A stretch of DNA of 64,000 nt from CAVPMW01 sp963706515 (GTDB lineage: Bacteria; Chloroflexota; Anaerolineae; Anaerolineales; UBA4823). The DNA lies in the NCBI GenBank assembly GCA_963706515.1, contig CAVPMW010000010.1, forward strand, positions 372,001 through 436,000, written 5' to 3'. Under the pieces are notes generated by a model. That model was not told the DNA's origin. It was given only the letters and a program-made list of their open reading frames with translations, and made no database searches. Every line of letters begins with the position of its first letter. Positions within the stretch are counted from its first letter, which is position 1. A program made the position numbers and the translations under genes. Positions 28,784 through 38,296 of this stretch are shown here, piece after piece.

Positions 28784-29485
28784 TCATCGTCCTTGGTCCG
28801 GGAGAACCAGCCAGCGGTAGAGGCCGATGCCGGCGAAATAGATCGCGGTTGCGATCAGCAGCGCGTCGATCCAGGGCGGCGAAGGAAAGGGATTGGCGAT
28901 CGCCGTGGCGGCGGCGGCGGCCCAGACGGCGGCGACGAGGCAGGTGAGCGCGCGCAGCCGCTCGACGCGGAAGGGATGCACCGCAAGGATACGGCACGAA
29001 GGTGAGAAGAACGAAGACGGCGACGACGGCCAGCGCGATGACCGGCGCGAGATCGAGCGCGAACAAATAGAGCAGGACGATGTTCCAGATCGCCGGGAAG
29101 CCGACGAAATAGCCCTCCTGCCGTCTTGCTGTTCAAATCGGCGACGTGGAACAGGCTCGACAACAGGATGGCCGCCGCCGCCGGCAGGCGCGCGGCTTCC
29201 GGCAACAGCGGCGCTTCGGTCAGCGCATAAGCGGGGACCGCCACATAGGTGAGGTAGTCGACGATCAGGTCGAGCCGTTCGCCGCTGAAACGCGGCAAGC
29301 ACGGTCGCGACCGAAAGCCGGCGGGCGAGAGGGCCGTCGACGGCGTCGACGATCAGCGCCGCGCCAAGCCACACGAACATCATCTGCCAGTCGCTTTGAT
29401 GCACGGCGCGTAGCGCCAGCAGCGCCAGCACCGCCCCGCTTGCCGTCAGGACATGCACCGAGGCGGCGCCGAGACGCGGCATCAT
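28784..29485 (-). CDS. pcs: Phosphatidylcholine synthase (several frameshifts)
   Basis: Pcs condenses choline with CDP-diacylglycerol to make phosphatidylcholine in one step in the inner membrane; it is typical of Rhizobiales and a few host-associated bacteria. The CDP-alcohol motif is present across an indel: VDAVDGPLARRLS, then FSGERLDLIVDYLTYV, giving DGxxAR with the wide spacing to GxxxDxxxD typical of Pcs rather than PgsA. The start MPRLGAASVHVLTASGAVL is right for the family. The end is YFAGIGLYRWLVLPDQGR. Indels are near 29300, 29120 and 28990. Confidence 0.88.
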   Translation of the reverse strand: MMPRLGAASVHVLTASGAVLALLALRAVHQSDWQMMFVWLGAALIVDAVDGPLARRLSVATVLAAFQRRTARPDRRLPHLCGGPRLCADRSAAVAGSRAPAGGGGHPVVEPVPRRRFEQQDGRRAISSASRRSGTSSCSICSRSISRRSSRWPSSPSSFFSPSCRILAVHPFRVERLRALTCLVAAVWAAAAATAIANPFPSPPWIDALLIATAIYFAGIGLYRWLVLPDQGR

Positions 29486-29551
29486 GGGCGCAGAAACGGG
29501 CTTAGAGGACCGTGCTCCGAATTTGCGGTGGCGGAGTTACGAACCACTCGC

Positions 29552-29901
29552 CTAGAACCGGCGCTTGACCTTGCCGAGGACGCTGACGTCGCCATTCTCA
29601 TCGAGCGTGGTCGGACCCTGCAGTTGCAATTGCTGCTGGTCTTCGCCATACAGCACGTCGAGGCCGAAATTGAGCTTCGGCAGGACGGTATAGCCGAACA
29701 GTTTCAGTCCGCCCTGCTCGTCTTGGCGGCGCGGCAACACCGCTCGGCTTGCCAAGCTGAAGCGCAGTCGGCGGCGAAGCGGCTTGCGGCGCCTCGTTGG
29801 CCGCGGCGGCGGCACAGGCGTCTCCTGGAACGCAAAGGCCGGTGCGCTGCCAAACGACAGCGCCGCCATCAGACCCAAGCAATGGCGATAGGCCTCCGCA
29901 T
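29552..29901 (-). CDS. Small secreted protein, unknown function (two frameshifts)
   Basis: A signal peptide in pieces (MRRPIAIAW, then LMAALSFGSAPAFAFQETPV) leads to a Pro/Ala-rich stretch and a conserved-looking end, GGLKLFGYTVLPKLNFGLDV, LYGEDQQQLQLQG and DVSVLGKVKRRF. Total about 115 residues. Similar C-termini occur in other Rhizobiales proteins that I recall only as hypothetical. Indels are near 29872 and 29760. It follows the porin on the same strand but a strong terminator lies between. Confidence 0.6.
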
Positions 29902-30091
29902 CGAAATATCTCCGCTGCGTTAGGATGACTTCGGCCGGGACGCAATGCAACCCTGTCTGGAGCGGGTTAAATATTGCTACACTAGGAAATTCTGCCGCCT
30001 GGCAGACGCGCGTGGCAGCGGGCAACAGCCGATTCGAGGAGGTCTCCATGTCGCGGAAGTCGGCTGGCTGTTGATGTGGACGCAAAAAAGA

Positions 30092-30117
30092 ACCGCCGCC
30101 CCGGTAGGGGCGGCGGT
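30092..30117 (-). terminator. Rho-independent terminator of the porin gene
   Basis: ACCGCCGCCCC pairs perfectly with GGGGCGGCGGT around GGTA; on the minus strand it is followed by TTCTTTTTT. It lies 40 bp after the porin stop. Confidence 0.85.
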
Positions 30118-30156
30118 CTGGGAGCGGAGGGGACTGTCGGTTCCGCTTTTCCAGTT

Positions 30157-31704
30157 TTACCAGTCGACTTGTGCGCGCATGCCGACGCCGGTGATCGTCG
30201 GCTCCGTCGGTTCTCTGGCTTGGAGGCGTCAACTGGATTGCCGCCCTGATCTTCGATTGCGTCGACTTGAGCTTGACGCGCGTATAGTCGGTCATCCACC
30301 AGTTCACGCCGACCAGCCAGGTCTTCTGCTCGCCGCATTCGGGTACAGCCAGTGATGGCCGCATGGTCATTGGTCCTGAGTCGCATTGTTCTTGTCGCTC
30401 AGATCGAGCACGTCGTAGCGGCCGGCGATCTGCCAGGCGCCCCATCCGCCGCTGCCGTGGAAGATCGGCTTCTTGACCTTAGTCCGTCCGAACTCCCCCG
30501 TGCGGCCTCGTAGTTCCGCGTCTCGCCGGTGAGGTACCAGCTGGCGTCGACATACCAGCCGTTATATGTGGGATTCACGGGCTTCACCGCGATATGTCTT
30601 CGCAACTCGGACTGCCGTCAGCCTCGAGGCGCGCATATTCGCCCTGCATCGAGAACGGTCCCCACACGAAGGCCGCCTCGAGGATCCCAGAAGTCGTCTT
30701 CTCGGCGAATGGGGCGTATCGATGAAGCGGTCGGCCAGATGCAGATCCGCCCCCGGGGACGGTAGCTGAAAGAGCGCGCTGATTCGATCACGCTCCGGTC
30801 GTTAGAACGAACGAACTCGCCACAGTCGTTCCGTGCCAGCGTCGCGATGGCGGTAACTGCCACCGAAATGCACCACCTGTGGACGCCGTTGACGTCGCGA
30901 TTGATCGGCGCAACCGTGCAGCGAACAAAGGTCGATTTATCGCTGTTGAACCTGTCCTGCCCAGGAAGTCGTTGACCTCGCGACGGACGCGCCGTAGATG
31001 CCGTCGGGAACGACCAATGCTCGGCGCCTGACTAGGCGGGCCTGCGCCGATCTGGCGATCGCTCGATGAAGGAAGAATGCATCGATGAACGCCGCTCGCT
31101 CCATGAAGGTGATGAAGCGCGAGCTGGTAATTTCTCGAGGACGTTTAGACGTATTGATTGCCGACGCGGATCTCGGACGGTTCCTATCGCCGTGCTCCAA
31201 TTCCGGCGTAGGCGAGATAGGCGTCCTTGATGCGACCACGTCGTTGGCGAAATCGACTTCGAACTTGTATTTCCAGTCGAAGAAGACAACGCCTTCGACG
31301 ACCGAGACGAGCACGGCGCAGCTCGACGGCGCTGACGTCCGGCGAAGCTGGTGATCGGCGTGTCCTGGTTGATGTTGTTGTAGTCGGTCTGATGCGGCCG
31401 CGGACCTTGAACTTGAACTTGCCGTCGGCGCTCGACAGTTCCGGCGCGCCTTTCCACTTGACCTTCAAGTCGAGATCGCTGCCGCTGGCATTCGCTGCCG
31501 TCGTTTGCGCCGCGGCAGCTGGCGCCTTGGCGTCCTGGACCTGCTTCTGCAGCGCCTTGATTGTCGCCTGCATGGCTTTCGATGCTGGCTTGGAGTTGCT
31601 GCACGGTCCTGCGGCGCTGGCGGCCGTGCCGAGGCCGCCAAAATCCCGATAACGCCCGCGCCCGCGAGCAGATAGCGGTTAATCTTGCTTAGTCCCCCGA
31701 TCAT
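30157..31704 (-). CDS. Phosphate-selective porin O/P-like protein (many frameshifts)
   Basis: A trimeric outer-membrane beta-barrel of the OprO/OprP type. The start MIGGLSKINRYLLAGAGVIG is a signal peptide, followed by a short coiled region (MQATIKALQKQVQDA) and barrel strands in several frames: GKFKFKVRGRI, DYNNINQDTPITSFAG, FFDWKYKFEVDFANDV, IKDAYLAYAGIG, EITSSRFITFMERAAFIDAF, SFSYRPRG and FSMQGEYARLEAD. It ends GVGMRAQVDW with the C-terminal aromatic residue usual for barrels. GAGAGGGG precedes the ATG at 31704. The number of indels is the highest in the window; I cannot exclude that some are real. Confidence 0.75.
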
Positions 31705-31860
31705 GCCCCTCTCCACTGTTTTCGCGACGTCTGTTCTGCTAACTCGTTCTAAGATAAGTATATTTTGCTGTTCTCCTCGGTTAGGACGCGTGTTTAGCGT
31801 CCGTTCCCTTTCGGGCCGCTGTACCGTTCTATTTCTTGGGCAATGACGCGGTTGTGACAA

Positions 31861-31950
31861 TTAAACGACAGAGGGATTTTTGGATTCCCCCTGTTGCCGA
31901 TCGGCCACGGCGAGCAAATAGCGGCTAGATTTTCCCAGTCCCCCGGTCAT
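31861..31950 (-). pseudogene. Remnant of a duplicated porin start
   Basis: Encodes MTGGLGKSSRYLLAV and then runs on with DRQQGESKNPSVV to a stop. The first part matches the porin start MIGGLSKINRYLLAG next door, and the 5' flank (GGAGAGGGACATG versus GGAGAGGGGCATG) also matches. It looks like the leftover of a tandem porin copy whose body was lost. Confidence 0.6.
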
Positions 31951-32192
31951 GTCCCTCTCCGCTCTGTCCAACGATGACGTTCGTTTCGCTCGCGGTATCC
32001 GAAACCGTGATTTCGGCCCCTCGTGAAACTCTACTAAACCGATAGGGTTTGGCAATGAGGCCACATTGCTTTGTTTGTGCAGTCATTAGAAAGGCTTTGC
32101 TCTGTGACCGTTTTGCCACCTAGCCTAGTCGGCTCAATTTGCGGGCAATCATCCGGGCGGACGAAAGAGCCTTCGAGCCGTTGAAGGACCGA

Positions 32193-33489
32193 ATGAGCAG
32201 CGACATCGAAATGTCCCGCCCTGAACATGCCTGCGACGTCGCCGTGGTCGGCGCCGGCCCCGCCGGCATTGCCGCGGCGCTCGCGCTCGCTCATGTCGGG
32301 GCCAGCGTTGCGCTGATCGGGCCGGCACCGGCGCCGTCAAGCGGCCGCCCGCTCGAGACGAGGACGGCGGCGCTCCTGGCAAGTTCGGTCGACTTGTTGA
32401 AGACGTTGCAGGTGTGGCCCGCGCTCGCTCCCCACGCCGCGCCGCTCGATGCCATCCGCATCGTCGACGCCTCGCGCAGCCTGGTGCGCGCGCCCGATAT
32501 CGAGTTCAAGGCGAGCGAGCTCGGGCTTGAGGCTTTCGGCTACAACATCGCCAACACCACGCTGGTCGAGACGCTTTATGCGCGGGCGCAAGAGACTCTT
32601 GCCGGCGGTCATGGCGGCCAGCGTCACCGGGATTCGCTCGATGACGAGCAAGGCCGTCCTGACGCGTGAGCGAAGGAGCACCGCTCGCCGCGCGCCTCGT
32701 GGCCGGCGCCGACGGCCGGCGGTCGATCTGCCGCAATCAGCGCCGGCATCGGCGTGACCGAGCGGCGTTACGATCAGGCCGCCATCGCCACGAGCTTTCG
32801 CCATGCGCTGCCCCATCGGAACGTGTCGACCGAGCTGCATCAGGGAGCACGGATCGCTCACCACGGTGCCGCTGCCCGATCCTCACGCCTCGAGCTTGAT
32901 CTGGGTCGGCCGGCTGCCCGAAATCGCGCGTCTGATGCGGCTCGACGAGGAAGGCTTCGGCGATGCGCTGAGCGAGCGCCTTGGCGGACTGCTCGGCGCG
33001 ATTTCGGAGATCGGCGCGCGCGCCGAGTTCCCGGTGGCGGGGCTCACGGCCGATCGGCTCGCCGCCAAGCGCACCGTGCTTCTCGGCGAGGCCGCGCATA
33101 TTCTGCCGCCGATCGGCGCGCAAGGACTCAATCTCGGCTTACGCGACGCCGCTTCGCTTGCCGACTGCGTGGCCGAAGCGCTGCGGCAGGGGCACGATCC
33201 CGGCGGCGATGACACGCTTGAGGCTTATGTGCGCGCCCGCCGGCTCGACGTCATGACGCGCACGCTCGGCGTCGATCTCCTGAGCCGCTCGCTGCTCACC
33301 TCGCTGCCGCCCTTGCAAGCGGCACGCGGCATCGTCCTGCACGGACTGAACACGCTGCCCCCTTTGCGCCGCGCGGTGATGCGCCTCGGGCTGGCCCCTC
33401 CGACGGAGCTGCCGAGCCTTGATGCGGCCAGCCTCAGGCTGAGCCTTGTTCCGGGCTTGACGCCCCATCCCGCATTTGCCACGACGTGA
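32193..33489 (+). CDS. UbiH/UbiF-type FAD monooxygenase (four frameshifts)
   Basis: Flavoprotein hydroxylase of the ubiquinone-biosynthesis type. The FAD dinucleotide motif is VAVVGAGPAGIAAALALAH; the second FAD motif GEAAHILPPIGAQGLNLGLR lies near residue 290. Ubiquinone ring hydroxylation is the likely role, but the family also modifies other aromatics. Indels at about 32600, 32665, 32735 and 32850 disrupt the middle third; from 32870 on, the frame is clean to the end. About 432 residues. The start MSSDIEMSRPEH at 32193 is one of several possible. Confidence 0.85.
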
Positions 33490-33540
33490 CGCTTCACGCG
33501 CCTCTCGCCTTTGGCAAACCAACAACAAGGAAGCGCGCCA

Positions 33541-34461
33541 GTGGCCGCACGCTCAGACCTCCCGCTCCTTCGCGACCTGCGCTACCGGCTCGAATATCTG
33601 GGTTTGCGCTTCCTGATCGGCATGGTCCGCCTGGTCCCTATCGACCTGGCGGCGAGCATCTCGGCCAAGGCCTGGCGCTTGCTCGCGCCCCTTAACCGCC
33701 GCCGGCACAAACGCGCGCTTGCCAATCTCGCACGCGCCTTTCCCGACAAGACCCAAGAGGAACGGGAACGGATCGCGCGCGCCATGTGGGGGAATCTCGG
33801 CCGGGTCATGGTCGAGACCATGAATATTGATCGTATCCTAAGAGAGCCCGATCGGCTGCACGTGACCAACGGCCACGTCATGGCGCGCTACAAGGACAAG
33901 ATGGGCCCGGTGCTCATCGTCACCATGCATATGGGCAATTGGGAGCTCGGCATGTGGCCGATCATGCGCGCCGGTGTCAGGCCCGCCGGTGTCTATCGCC
34001 TGGTCAAGAACCCTTACGTGGACCGCTATCTCCGCGCGCAGCGCCAGGACCTCTATCCCGGCGGGCTGTTCGGCAGCCGCCGTGCGCCGGGCAAGGAGGA
34101 AGGTCAGAAGACGGCGCGGCTGATCATGGATTATGTGCGCCAGGGCGGCCGGCTCGGCTTCATCTCCGATCTTTACGACGCGCAAGGTATCGAGGTGCCG
34201 TTCTTCGGCTATCCCGCCAAGAGCATGCCGATCGCCGCCATGATCGCGCGCCGGGTCGGCGCCCGCATCTGGATCGGGCGCTGCATCAGGATCGGCAACC
34301 GCGCCTGCTTCGACGTCAATGTCAACGAGCTCAGGATTCCGCGCACCAGCAATCAGGCCGAGGATATCCGCTCCATCACCGCCGCAATCCAGCGCCATTT
34401 CGAGATCTGGATCCGCGAGACCCCGGAGCAATTCATGTGGTCGAATCGGCGCTGGTCTTAA
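33541..34461 (+). CDS. Lipid A biosynthesis acyltransferase family protein
   Basis: LpxL/HtrB-type enzymes add secondary acyl chains to lipid A at the inner membrane. About 306 residues, intact. One hydrophobic segment (about 20-40) precedes the catalytic motif HMGNWELG (HxxxxE type) near residue 125; later VPFFGYPAKSMPIA and RRHFEIWIRETPEQFMW-like features match the family. I chose the GTG at 33541 because AAGGA lies upstream at good distance; a TTG at 33511 would add ten residues. Which acyl chain it adds is not clear; it may equally be a related ornithine- or phospholipid acyltransferase. Confidence 0.85.
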   Translation: MAARSDLPLLRDLRYRLEYLGLRFLIGMVRLVPIDLAASISAKAWRLLAPLNRRRHKRALANLARAFPDKTQEERERIARAMWGNLGRVMVETMNIDRILREPDRLHVTNGHVMARYKDKMGPVLIVTMHMGNWELGMWPIMRAGVRPAGVYRLVKNPYVDRYLRAQRQDLYPGGLFGSRRAPGKEEGQKTARLIMDYVRQGGRLGFISDLYDAQGIEVPFFGYPAKSMPIAAMIARRVGARIWIGRCIRIGNRACFDVNVNELRIPRTSNQAEDIRSITAAIQRHFEIWIRETPEQFMWSNRRWS

Positions 34462-34474
34462 GGCTCAACTGCCG

Positions 34475-34503
34475 TTGACAGCACCCCCCAGCTTCGCTCT
34501 TAT
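34475..34503 (+). promoter_or_regulatory. Possible sigma-70 promoter for hspQ
   Basis: TTGACA at 34475-34480 and TCTTAT at 34498-34503 with 17 bp spacing, 31 bp before the hspQ ATG. Confidence 0.4.
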
Positions 34504-34534
34504 CGCAGTAAAGACTCGGGGATAGGGTATCGGA

Positions 34535-34867
34535 ATGTCTACCGTCCGCAGCGCCAGATTCCAGATCGGCCAAGTGGTCCGCCACCGGGTCTATCCGTTC
34601 CGCGGCGTGATCTTCGACGTGGACCCGACTTTCAGCAATACTGAGGAATGGTACCGCTCCATTCCCAAGGAGGCCCGACCCAACAAGGATCAGCCCTTCT
34701 ATCATCTGCTCGCAGAGAACGCCGACACCGAGTACATCGCCTATGTGTCCGAGCAGAACCTCATACCCGACCCCTCGGATGAGCCGCTGCGCCATCCCCA
34801 GGTGCCGGAACTGTTCGAGGATTTGAAGAACGGCATCTTCCGCTTCCGCTTCCTGCAGGAGCACTGA
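34535..34867 (+). CDS. hspQ: Heat shock protein HspQ (YccV)
   Basis: HspQ binds hemimethylated DNA in E. coli and acts as a specificity factor for the Lon protease. 110 residues, intact, full family length. Seen: RFQIGQVVRHRVYPFRGVIF, DVDPTFSNTEEWY, KDQPFYHLLAE and YIAYVSEQNLIPD. No stress-sigma promoter is evident; a plain sigma-70-like site lies upstream. A hairpin terminator follows. Confidence 0.94.
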   Translation: MSTVRSARFQIGQVVRHRVYPFRGVIFDVDPTFSNTEEWYRSIPKEARPNKDQPFYHLLAENADTEYIAYVSEQNLIPDPSDEPLRHPQVPELFEDLKNGIFRFRFLQEH

Positions 34868-34893
34868 ACAGGCCCCCTGCCGGGCACAATGCA

Positions 34894-34925
34894 AGAGGCC
34901 GCCCCGGACACAAGGAGCGGCCTCT
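34894..34925 (+). terminator. Hairpin terminator after hspQ
   Basis: AGAGGCCGC pairs with GCGGCCTCT around a 14-base loop, 27 bp past the stop; the tail is only ATAAGT, so it is weak. Confidence 0.55.
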
Positions 34926-35098
34926 ATAAGTCGAGAGCTGGGTTTCCGGTCACGCAAGGCGCATCCGTGATCGACCGAGAACGCATCCGGCGATCTGAGC
35001 AAAACGCGTCGCGAATTCATTCAGGCTACTGGGTCAATGGCGCTCGCCGCCGCACTGGCGTCGAAGCTGCCCCTAAGTCGACCGACAAGGAGGCATCA

Positions 35099-36121
35099 AT
35101 GCCAGAGCTAGACCCGTCGCACATCACGCAAGTCGGCATGGGGTTCTTCGCGTCGAAGACGCTGCTCTCTGCCGTCGAGCTTGGACTCTTCACCGAGCTC
35201 GCCAAGCAGCCGATGACTGGTGCGGAGATCGTCAGGACCTTGGGCCTGAACCCCCGCGCTGTACCGGATTTTCCAGATGCGCTCGTGGCGCTCAAGTTCC
35301 TCGAACGTGCGGGTGACGGACCGGACGCGCGCTATTCCAATACGCCCGAGAGTGCCATGTTCCTAGATCGTCACAGCGCCGGCTATATCGGTGGCATCCT
35401 GGAGATGGCCAACGCTCGCCTGTACCGCTTCTGGGCCGACCTTACCGAGGCGCTCAAGACCGGTAGACCGCAGAACGAGGTGAAGCACTCGGGCGAGCCG
35501 ATGTTTGCTAAGCTCTACGAGGCCCCAGAACGTCTCGAGCAGTTCCTCAACGCCATGTCGGGAATCTCGGCTGGAAACTTCAAGACGTTTTCTCAGAAGT
35601 TTGACTTTGCCAAATACAAGACCCTTTGCGATGTCGGCGGCGCGACAGGGCAGCTATCCTGCATGGTCGCCGCAGCAAACCCACACATGAGCTGCATCAG
35701 CTTTGATCTCCCAAAGGTCGCTCCGATAGCCACACGTAAGATCGAGCAAGTTGGTCTGGCCGACCGCGTCGCGGCCGTCGGCGGCGACTTCTTCGTCGAT
35801 CCACTGCCCAAGGCGGACGTCATCACGATGGGGATGATCTTGCACGACTGGAACCTTGAGAAGAAAAAGACGCTCATCCGCAAGGCCTACGATGCGCTGC
35901 CCGAGGGCGGGGCGTTCGTGGTTATTGAGGCGCTCATCGACGACGCTCGCCGCGACAATGCATTTGGCCTGCTCATGTCGCTCAACATGTTGATCGAATT
36001 CGGTGATGCTTTCGACTACTCGGGTTCTGACTTCGCCAGCTGGTGTCGCGAGGCCGGCTTTCGCCACTTTGAGATCATTTCTCTGACCGGCCCGTCGAGC
36101 GCTGCCGTCGCCTACAAATAG
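35099..36121 (+). CDS. SAM-dependent O-methyltransferase (family 2)
   Basis: 340 residues, intact. An N-terminal winged-helix dimerisation domain (ELGLFTELAKQPMTGAEIVR) precedes the Rossmann domain with SAM motif DVGGATG at about 179-185 and the catalytic LHDWN near residue 250, as in acetylserotonin and plant-type small-molecule O-methyltransferases. AAGGAGG precedes the ATG at good spacing. Codon use is plainer and GC lower than in the flanking genes, and it starts the accessory patch that runs to 38.3 kb. The substrate is unknown. No biosynthetic partner beyond the cupin is visible. Confidence 0.88.
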   Translation: MPELDPSHITQVGMGFFASKTLLSAVELGLFTELAKQPMTGAEIVRTLGLNPRAVPDFPDALVALKFLERAGDGPDARYSNTPESAMFLDRHSAGYIGGILEMANARLYRFWADLTEALKTGRPQNEVKHSGEPMFAKLYEAPERLEQFLNAMSGISAGNFKTFSQKFDFAKYKTLCDVGGATGQLSCMVAAANPHMSCISFDLPKVAPIATRKIEQVGLADRVAAVGGDFFVDPLPKADVITMGMILHDWNLEKKKTLIRKAYDALPEGGAFVVIEALIDDARRDNAFGLLMSLNMLIEFGDAFDYSGSDFASWCREAGFRHFEIISLTGPSSAAVAYK

Positions 36122-36280
36122 ATTGGATGCTTTAGGCTAAACTGGAAAATAATCGCAAAGGGCAGTTGCTGACCTAACGCCGCACCTCAAGTTCGCTTGG
36201 TGCCATAAGCAGACGTCCACGGCCTCGCCTTGAGGTTGCTTCGTTCGTAGCGAGGATTCTTAAAACTCAAGGAGATAAGC

Positions 36281-36790
36281 ATGACCGATCAGGCGAAGCA
36301 TTACTCATTGAGACCCCGTGAAGGCAAAGCCCTGTTTGTGCTAGGTGACGTCGTCACTTTCAAACTCTCCGCCGCTGAGACCAACAGCGCCTATTCGCTT
36401 ATTGAGATTATGAGCGTGCCTGGGGGCGGTCCGGCCTTTCTGCATACCCACAGTCCGCAGGAGACTTTCTGGATTCTAGAAGGCGACTACGAAATTTATG
36501 GGCGGGATGAAAATGGGAAGAAATATGCGATCTCTGCGCCCGCTGGAGCAACGGTACATGTACCGGGGAATGTGCCGCATGGCTTCCGCAATGTCGGAAA
36601 GGCGATGGGTAAAGTGCTGGCGATGTATGAACCGGCAACCGACATGCTTGATTTCTTCAACGAGATTGGTGTGCCGATGAAATGTTGCACCGATCCCATG
36701 CCGGTTGATCAAATGCCGAGCCCGGAGCGCATCGCCGCGGTGCTGAAGAAACACACGATGGAGGTACTCGAAGCGCCTGGCACGGCCTAG
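36281..36790 (+). CDS. Cupin-domain protein
   Basis: 169 residues, intact, of the small quercetin-dioxygenase-like cupins. Metal ligands are visible: His55, His57 and Glu61 in FLHTHSPQETFWILEGDYEI, and His100 in VPGNVPHGFRN. The C-terminal helix region (SPERIAAVLKKHTMEVLEA) is usual. AAGGAG lies before the ATG. GC is the lowest in the right-hand part of the window. It may be a dioxygenase, isomerase or binding protein; the context of an O-methyltransferase suggests aromatic metabolism but only weakly. Confidence 0.87.
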   Translation: MTDQAKHYSLRPREGKALFVLGDVVTFKLSAAETNSAYSLIEIMSVPGGGPAFLHTHSPQETFWILEGDYEIYGRDENGKKYAISAPAGATVHVPGNVPHGFRNVGKAMGKVLAMYEPATDMLDFFNEIGVPMKCCTDPMPVDQMPSPERIAAVLKKHTMEVLEAPGTA

Positions 36791-36921
36791 TCAGCGCGGC
36801 CCCAGCGCGCCGCAGCCAACTGCGGTGCCTTCAGCACCCCTTGCTGGAGAACAAGCAGCCGGAGATCATTTGGCGGTGGTGGCAGCCAATTAACTCGTCG
36901 GCATGACCAAGGAGTGAGATA

Positions 36922-38121
36922 ATGGCAACGCGAATACTGGGCATTGTGGTTGCCGTGGCGTGCTCCGTCGGCGGGACGGCAACATCAGCAACAAATCTCA
37001 AGCCGTTCGACCCGGTCGCACTTCAAGCCACCGTGGAAGCGACAGCCAAGGAGCTCCTGCTGCCGGGCGCCATGGTTCTCTTGCGCACGCCGCAGGGCGA
37101 TTTCGCCTTCGGCTACGGCGCGACGGAGCTTGGCGGCACGACCCCGCCGCGCGGCGACACGCATTTCAGGATCGCCTCGAATACCAAGACGATGACAGCC
37201 GCCGTGATCGTGCTGCTGGCCCAGGAAGGAAAACTCCGTTTCGACGATCCGGTGTCGAAATATGTTTCCGGCGTTCCCAACGGGGACGACATTACGATCG
37301 GTGAGCTCCTTAAAATGCGGAGCGGCCTGCCCAGCTACACAGAGGCGCCGGAGCTTACGGAAAGCCTCGACCACGACCCGACCAGGGCCTGGACCCCGGA
37401 GGAGATGCTCGCCATCGCGTTCAAGGGGCCGTCCCTGTTCGCTCCGGGCACCGAATTCAACTATTGCAACACCAACTATGCCCTGCTCGGTCTCATCATC
37501 GAAAAACTTGAAGGCGCACCGCTGGCGCGAGTTCTTCAGGATCGTTTGTTCGGCCCGCTTGGCATGAAGCACACATTGCTCCCTGCCAGCACGTCGAACA
37601 CGATTCCCGAACCGTACGCCCATGGTTATTTGTACGGCAGTTCCTCATACGCCTTGGCGGATGCGCCTTATCCCGCCGAGCTAATAGCGGCGGCCAAGGC
37701 AGGAACCCTCAAGCCCAATGACGACACGGACCAAAATCCTTCCTATGCCACGGCGGCCGGTGGCGCCATCTCCACCGCGGATGATCTGGCCATTTGGATG
37801 CGTGCGTTGGTCGGGGGCAAGGTTCTCGATGCCGACACTCAGCGCCAGTGGCTCACGAGCCCTGAACCGGAGGATCCAAGCAAACCTCTCGGCCAGAAAT
37901 ATGGATATGGGATCGCTCAGATGACCTTCGGGCCGAACAGCGTGTATTTTCACGGCGGCGAGATGCCCGGCTACAACTCGTTCATGGGCTACGACCCGGT
38001 CAACGATGTGACCCTGGTGATATGGACCAGCCTGACTGTGTCACTTGACGGTCTGCCGACGGCCAACACCCTCATGCTGAAAATGCTCGACCGGATTTAC
38101 ACGGTCTCACCGCTTCAATAG
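36922..38121 (+). CDS. Serine hydrolase, class C beta-lactamase family
   Basis: 399 residues, intact, secreted by a signal peptide (MATRILGIVVAVACSVGG, cleavage near residue 23). The SxxK motif is SNTK with nucleophile Ser86, the YxN motif is Tyr181-Cys-Asn183, and an HGG replaces KTG near residue 350 (YFHGGEMPGYNSFMGY), as in DD-peptidase and esterase members of the family. It is thus more likely a peptidase or esterase than a drug-degrading enzyme. It is the third gene of the accessory patch and runs into a GH1 remnant. Confidence 0.9.
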   Translation: MATRILGIVVAVACSVGGTATSATNLKPFDPVALQATVEATAKELLLPGAMVLLRTPQGDFAFGYGATELGGTTPPRGDTHFRIASNTKTMTAAVIVLLAQEGKLRFDDPVSKYVSGVPNGDDITIGELLKMRSGLPSYTEAPELTESLDHDPTRAWTPEEMLAIAFKGPSLFAPGTEFNYCNTNYALLGLIIEKLEGAPLARVLQDRLFGPLGMKHTLLPASTSNTIPEPYAHGYLYGSSSYALADAPYPAELIAAAKAGTLKPNDDTDQNPSYATAAGGAISTADDLAIWMRALVGGKVLDADTQRQWLTSPEPEDPSKPLGQKYGYGIAQMTFGPNSVYFHGGEMPGYNSFMGYDPVNDVTLVIWTSLTVSLDGLPTANTLMLKMLDRIYTVSPLQ

Positions 38122-38168
38122 ACGCAGTGAGAATTGATAGAGCGCTGAACCGCCGCGGGGTGCTCCCG

Positions 38169-38270
38169 TTAGACCACGCCGTTCCCCGCGATCACCGCCC
38201 GGTAGAACAATGCGCTGAGCTTAGGCGTGCGCTTCTGCGTCGCGTAGTCGACGTAGTGGATGCCGATTAA
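38169..38270 (-). pseudogene. C-terminal remnant of a GH1 beta-glucosidase
   Basis: Thirty-three residues, LIGIHYVDYATQKRTPKLSA then LFYRAVIAGNGVV and a TAA, match the extreme C-terminus of GH1 beta-glucosidases (GIVxVDYxTQKRTPKxSA). The natural stop is kept and everything upstream is gone at about 38270. Not long enough to be a gene; a deletion scar. Confidence 0.72.
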
Positions 38271-38296
38271 GTCCAGAGTTCAGATTTAAGTGCGGC

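Noticed and set aside
36922..38121. A beta-lactamase giving drug resistance
   Set aside because: The third motif is HGG rather than KTG and the neighbours do not suggest resistance; DD-peptidase or esterase is more likely.
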